Positions 60,534-64,000 of a stretch of 64,000 nt of DNA are shown piece by piece. The number at the start of each line of letters is the position of its first letter. Within the stretch, counting starts at the first letter, position 1. The translations under genes were made by a program, and so were the position numbers. The notes below the pieces were generated by a model. The model was not told where the DNA came from, did not search any database, and saw only the letters and a program-made list of their open reading frames with translations. Source of the DNA: Isoetes taiwanensis (taxonomy: Eukaryota > Streptophyta > Lycopodiopsida > Isoetales > Isoetaceae); the NCBI GenBank assembly GCA_021234155.1, contig JAJEKV010000005.1, forward strand, positions 12,348,787 through 12,412,786, written 5' to 3'.

Positions 60534-60854
60534 GTAATCAACCTGGTTTCATAAATTGTATTCACGCCAGCGTGCTTTCAATCAAACCAATTCACGCCAG
60601 CGTTTTTGAAATCAATCGAATTCACGCCGGCATGTTTTCAAGTCAACCAATTGATTTGAAAACACTGCGGAATTCGATGATTTGAAAACACGCGGGGCGG
60701 AATTGGTTTTATTTGAAAGCACGCCTGGCGTGAATTGCATTAGTAACTTTATTCATTTCACGCCAGGCGTGATTTTTCTCTTCATCAATTCTATTCAAAT
60801 CGCGCCCGGCGTGTTTCTATTCTATGATACTGATTCAATGTCTGTACTATTGCA
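60534..60854 (+). other. Putative intron filled with palindromic repeats
   Basis: Donor 'AAAAG|GTAATC' and acceptor 'ctattgcag' (ending 60854) bound ~320 bp with no coding potential. The flanking frames read '..GKTFLYKR' and 'PYVEQLRHARQQWVEYG'. Confidence 0.5.
60561..60813. repeat. 30-bp-period array of CACGCC-type palindromes, both orientations
   Basis: Units start exactly 30 bp apart at 60561, 60591 and 60621, each 'ttcacgcc(a/g)gc(g/a)t' followed by a Ca/T-rich 'ttcaa.tcaa.c(c/g)aa'. Reverse-orientation units ('tttgaaaacacgcggggcgg', 'tttgaaagcacgcctggcgt') follow at 60681-60732. Then come 'cacgccaggcgtg' (60759-60771) and 'cgcgcccggcgtg' (60801-60813). Confidence 0.85.
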
Positions 60855-62874
60855 GTCCATACGTTGAACAACTGCGCCACGCCCGTCAACAGTGGGTGGA
60901 ATATGGCTGCCCATTGCCCACCGCATTGCATGGTCAAAGTCCGAGGCATTCAAAGGCTGCCGGAGCCGGACTCGCCGCAGGAACAATTATACAGGAGAAG
61001 AAGAAGACTGCAAGAAAATCAAAGAAAAAAGGTGGTGATGACATTGCAGATCCTTCTGAAAGCTCATCCAACAGGTCAGGACCAACAGACTCGTATAAGA
61101 TTGTGTTTTGTAAGGAGGCAGTATGGCTCAAGTGGAATGAATTCTGGGACGCTTTATGCACAAGGGAAGCTGCCGATACTATGGGTAGGGTGCCTCCTGT
61201 TGATGTAAGCATCTTTGACTTGAATGTGACAGAGATGAGAAAGACTCAGGGGCTAGACGACGCTGAGACCATTTGGGTTTTAGACCAGTGCTTAAAGAAG
61301 GAAGTCTTATACAAGAAGGGTGCTTTCACCAAGGATAGGATGTCCTTCGTTGAGTCTCCGCACCATGTAAAGGATGTATCGTCTAATGAAGTCACCTTTG
61401 TAGGAGCCGAGTTACAAAGGCTATCTGGGATGTGGCATTATCCGAAATTGGATTGTTTGACAAATACAAGGTTAGTAATGATGACATCAAGAAGTTTGTA
61501 TTCTCTGTCAAAGGACTTCCTAAAGAATTGGAAGGCTAAAAATACAAAACATAAGGAGACTCTACCCCTAAGGTCTTGGCTGAGTTGAGAAGAAAAGTGG
61601 CCCTTGTGAAGAAGATTATCGAGAAGACGACGCCCCAAAGATTCACTCCATTGGGTACAAAGGTCTCTTGCCGATTCAACTTCGGCCTTAAAAATATATC
61701 ACTCTTTGTGTTGGACAAAGGGGGTGGGAGAGGAGATATGGGCATGAACCGGAAGGACTACAAGAGGCTTCTTTACCAAACCGTATAGGATTGACAACCG
61801 AGAGGTCCTTCACTATTGTCATCGTTTGTCCTTCAGGTGAGTCACATCTGCATGCACTATCTGCTGCTCATGATCTGGAGTGCCTCAAAGTTATTAGGGA
61901 GGGATGCCTAATATATGATGTTAAGGATAATGAGCACATGTGATCTTTATTATGATATCCATGCTGTCAGACGAGGAATATGATATTGCTAAGGCCAAGG
62001 GTGACAATAGCGGTGCATGGGAATGTTTTTCTTCTAGATGATCCGGACTTAAGAACTATATTCTTTCATACGGATCGGATCACGTAACAGGATGAGTCAG
62101 AAGAGGATGAGGATCGGGACCCCCTCCTAAGTGGGGAAATCAAGTACGAGCTACAAACTAAGGAGAAGGGCCCCTTAAATAAAAATGGATTTCCCCCGTC
62201 TATGGCTGCTTACCTCGTCGAGGCATTTGCTCCAATTGATACAACCCGCTTGGAGCTTCATGTTGAGGTTATATTGCCTCGAGAGGCTCTTATGGGTGCA
62301 AGAAGATGTCACCGCTTTGTGAGTGATGAGCGTGCCAAAGACTTTCTTGAACCATTCCTCATGCATGTGCTTGCCAAGTCTCCTAAAGGCCCTTATGGCA
62401 ACCTGAAATCATCAGCAATCAAAAGTCTCAGTAGACTTGTCCAATTCGAAGTGGATGTTGCTTCCGGAGAGGGAACTAGTAATCTGCAGACCGATAAGGA
62501 AAGCAAGAATGAACAAATGGTCGCTAAACCGGTTGCTCAAAGTACCGCGGATGGCGGCGAACTTAGGGAATATCCTTGCCCACATTGGGGGTGATGCAAG
62601 CAACAATAGAGTAGATTCACAGTTAACAATGAACTAATTGACGTGGAAACCGAAAACCGAAGGCAACGACGGGCGGCTCTAGTGATTCACGCCGGTTTGC
62701 CAAATCAATAGTAAAATAATGTCAGCCAGTGAAGGACGCAATGAACTAATAGAAAATAACAATTCTAACAAATGGTCGGAGACGAAGATTAAGGGTGGCT
62801 AAGGGGAGAATGACGCCGATGACGGCAAATAAAACCGAAGATGATAGGTATGGCCTTGCCCAGAAAATCGCCAC

Positions 62875-63004
62875 CACGCCGCGATTTAATTTGTATTACC
62901 TTTGAATTAAATCGCGGCAAGCGTGCTTTGATTATTTTTCGTTGTCAAACTAAATTACGCCGAACGCGATTTGGTTATGACTATTTCAAATCACGCTTGG
63001 CGCG
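62875..63004. repeat. Palindrome cluster forming local hairpins before the HAD exon
   Basis: 'cgccgcgatttaatt' (from 62878) pairs with 'aattaaatcgcggc' (62905-62918). 'cgcggcaagcgtg' (62913-62925), 'acgccgaacgcg' (62957-62968) and 'cacgcttggcgcg' (62992-63004) follow. The cluster sits in the non-coding stretch between the 62.2-62.6-kb frame and the HAD-domain coding sequence. Confidence 0.75.
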
Positions 63005-63059
63005 TTTGTATTGTTTGTGTTATCGTATCTTGCTGACCGGATACATGTTTGATGTTTCA

Positions 63060-63575
63060 GCTTCCATTGCGTTTCTAAGAAGGTTGTGGTGTTCGACCTA
63101 AACGGAGTCCTTTGCAAGACTTTTCCAAAAAATAAAGTGGCTAGAGAACAACATCGACACCGGTAGAATCAAACACCAAGTGGATCTATCCGCGGCGCAC
63201 TTGAAGGAGATGCTAGACGAGGCATTCAGGTTATTTCGAGTTGGTATTTGGTCATCCATGGAACTAAGGAACATCAAGGATACTTTGGAGGCACTGGGGG
63301 AAATGCGTAGACATTGGTTGACCCTTTGGGATCAGAACAAATGTGTGAAGTTCACTAATCCCAAGGATCCAACAGGCAAGCCTATCTTCATCAAACACTT
63401 GAGTAACATGATGGACGAACTTGGTATCGAGAATAAGGATGATATAATCATAGTGGATGATGATGCTCTCAAATGCTTCTACAATCAAACACAGCCCCCG
63501 AATCCACCATCTTACCATCCAAAAACTTTAATGACAGATGATTTTCTCGGTGAAGTTTGTGTCTATTATGCATAA
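63060..63575 (+). pseudogene. HAD-superfamily, FCP1/NLI-interacting-factor-like phosphatase domain
   Basis: The domain opens with the HAD motif I region 'KKVVVFDLNGVLCKT' (63076 on) after a likely 3' splice site ('gtttcag'). The plant members of this FCP1-like family typically have D-L-N instead of the catalytic D-x-D. A frame change at about 63135 interrupts it. It resumes with 'NNIDTGRIKHQVDLS', 'FRVGIWSSMELRNIKDTLEA' (motif II, Trp-Ser-Ser), 'LWDQNKCVKF', 'GKPIFIKHLSNMM' (motif III Lys) and 'DDIIIVDDDALKCFYN' (motif IV acidic pair), then 'PPSYH' and a stop at 63575. It is probably the 3' end of the gene starting at 58.8 or 59.4 kb. The family assignment is firm; activity is doubtful. Confidence 0.75.
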
Positions 63576-64000
63576 TTTGGCTATGGGGATGACTTGGGTG
63601 AAGTGTTAGATTCGCACTTAAATCGATAGAACGGTGACATGGAACCACACCTTGTTAAACACGTGGAAAAACATGGATTGATCCCTTAATGTTTTATTGG
63701 AATATATGATATTTTTGTATGATATTTGTGCCATGTATCGATAATTTCGAGTCTGGAATTGCCTCGCAAATAATGCAATCTGTTATTATCAATCCCAATA
63801 TTATCATCTACCGAGCAAGCAATTTTGGTCTCATCTATGTTAGCAACTTGCTCTTCATTTCTGCATATTTCAATTCGCATATGAAAAGTCACACGTGAAT
63901 CGCAACCTTATGTTATTTTTGAAGTCCAAAAAAAAAGATTAAAAAAAACAAAAACCCCCTAGAAGACAATAGCAGGTTGGCGTGATTTTGGAGTTGACAT

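Larger units (their letters stand above)
59398..62594 (+). pseudogene. Large unrecognised gene, multi-exon, frame-broken
   Basis: The first frame (59398-60183, 261 residues) begins 'MLKRKKTPNNSGSNPAKKAR' (a likely nuclear signal), then an acidic segment and a folded-looking region with 'GETCFKYGWPTNVAVTPISI'. A single-base shift near 60170 continues it with 'RYDPKTCHGDCSSMI' and 'MRIGG'. A further shift gives 'NHYAYRRCRILDANTSPADL' to a donor at about 60533. After a palindrome-filled intron come 'YVEQLRHARQQWVEYGCPL' and 'CKEAVWLKWNEFWDALC'. Further shifted pieces follow: 'LFDKYKVSNDDIKKFV' at 61.46 kb, 'TPLGTKVSCRFNFGLKN' at 61.65 kb, 'GLTTERSFTIVIVCPSG' at 61.80 kb and 'AYLVEAFAPIDTTRLELHVE' at 62.2 kb. 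I recognise no family. At least four frame changes imply decay or indel errors in the sequence. Confidence 0.5.

Noticed and set aside
60561-60813. CRISPR-like array (30-bp regular units)
   Set aside because: There are no unique spacers between repeats, units occur in both orientations, the context is a plant nuclear gene, and no cas gene is present.
61440-61540. Resemblance of 'LFDKYKVSNDDIKKFV' to the start of cyclic-nucleotide phosphodiesterase catalytic domains
   Set aside because: The HNxxH and later metal-binding motifs are absent downstream, so the similarity is too short to use.

Overview
The window looks like a transposon-dense, gene-poor stretch of the nuclear genome of a land plant. 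The evidence is a BAHD (HCT-like) acyltransferase remnant, a CACTA/EnSpm transposon with plant-type TNP2, DUF4218 and DUF4216 parts, an L1-like LINE, a Ty3/gypsy integrase with a chromodomain-like tail, tRNA-derived SINEs and an AT-rich background. I cannot name the species. The divergence of the CACTA and hAT proteins and the presence of a DUF7869-type element make a non-flowering lineage (fern, lycophyte or bryophyte) plausible, but that is weak inference.

Layout. 0-7 kb: a broken gypsy integrase/chromodomain fragment on the minus strand, short tandem duplications, a pentanucleotide-tailed SINE, a solitary L1-like ORF1, a 5'-truncated LINE with a 17-bp target duplication, and a foldback element. 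7-12 kb: no gene seen. 12.0-16.3 kb: a near full-length but frame-broken LINE on the minus strand (ORF1, APE endonuclease, YADD reverse transcriptase, terminal CCHC), bounded by (GTA)n/(TAA)n at its 3' end and (TC)n at its 5' end. 16.3-30 kb: mostly anonymous sequence with a tRNA-Gly-like SINE, a 1.8-kb element with about 233-bp inverted ends, and several degenerate tandem arrays. 30-33.5 kb: two unrecognised ORFs, then a hAT transposase broken by a stop codon and a 7-bp duplication. 33.5-42 kb: a minisatellite, a possible small secreted peptide, a SINE, a LINE tail, a possible 70-aa gene and an LTR-like remnant.

42.1-49.6 kb: a CACTA element on the minus strand. It has a CACTACAAGA terminus, about 1.1 kb of subterminal repeats and a split TNP2/DUF4218/DUF4216 transposase. 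At its 5' side is an intact two-exon gene for a SET-domain (lysine-methyltransferase-fold) protein. A perfect 52-bp inverted repeat follows. 51-55 kb: an internally deleted BAHD pseudogene and a broken DUF7869-type element.

55-64 kb is the most unusual part. Two paralogous TATA promoters, a long hairpin, a CACTA-associated DUF8039-like fragment and a large frame-broken gene ending in an FCP1/NLI-interacting-factor-like HAD domain are all marked by a short GC-rich palindrome (CACGCC-GGCGTG type). This palindrome occurs about 20 times, in putative introns and just upstream of TATA boxes, and locally forms a 30-bp-period array. The SET-bearing CACTA element and the palindrome-marked locus are the two items most worth following up.
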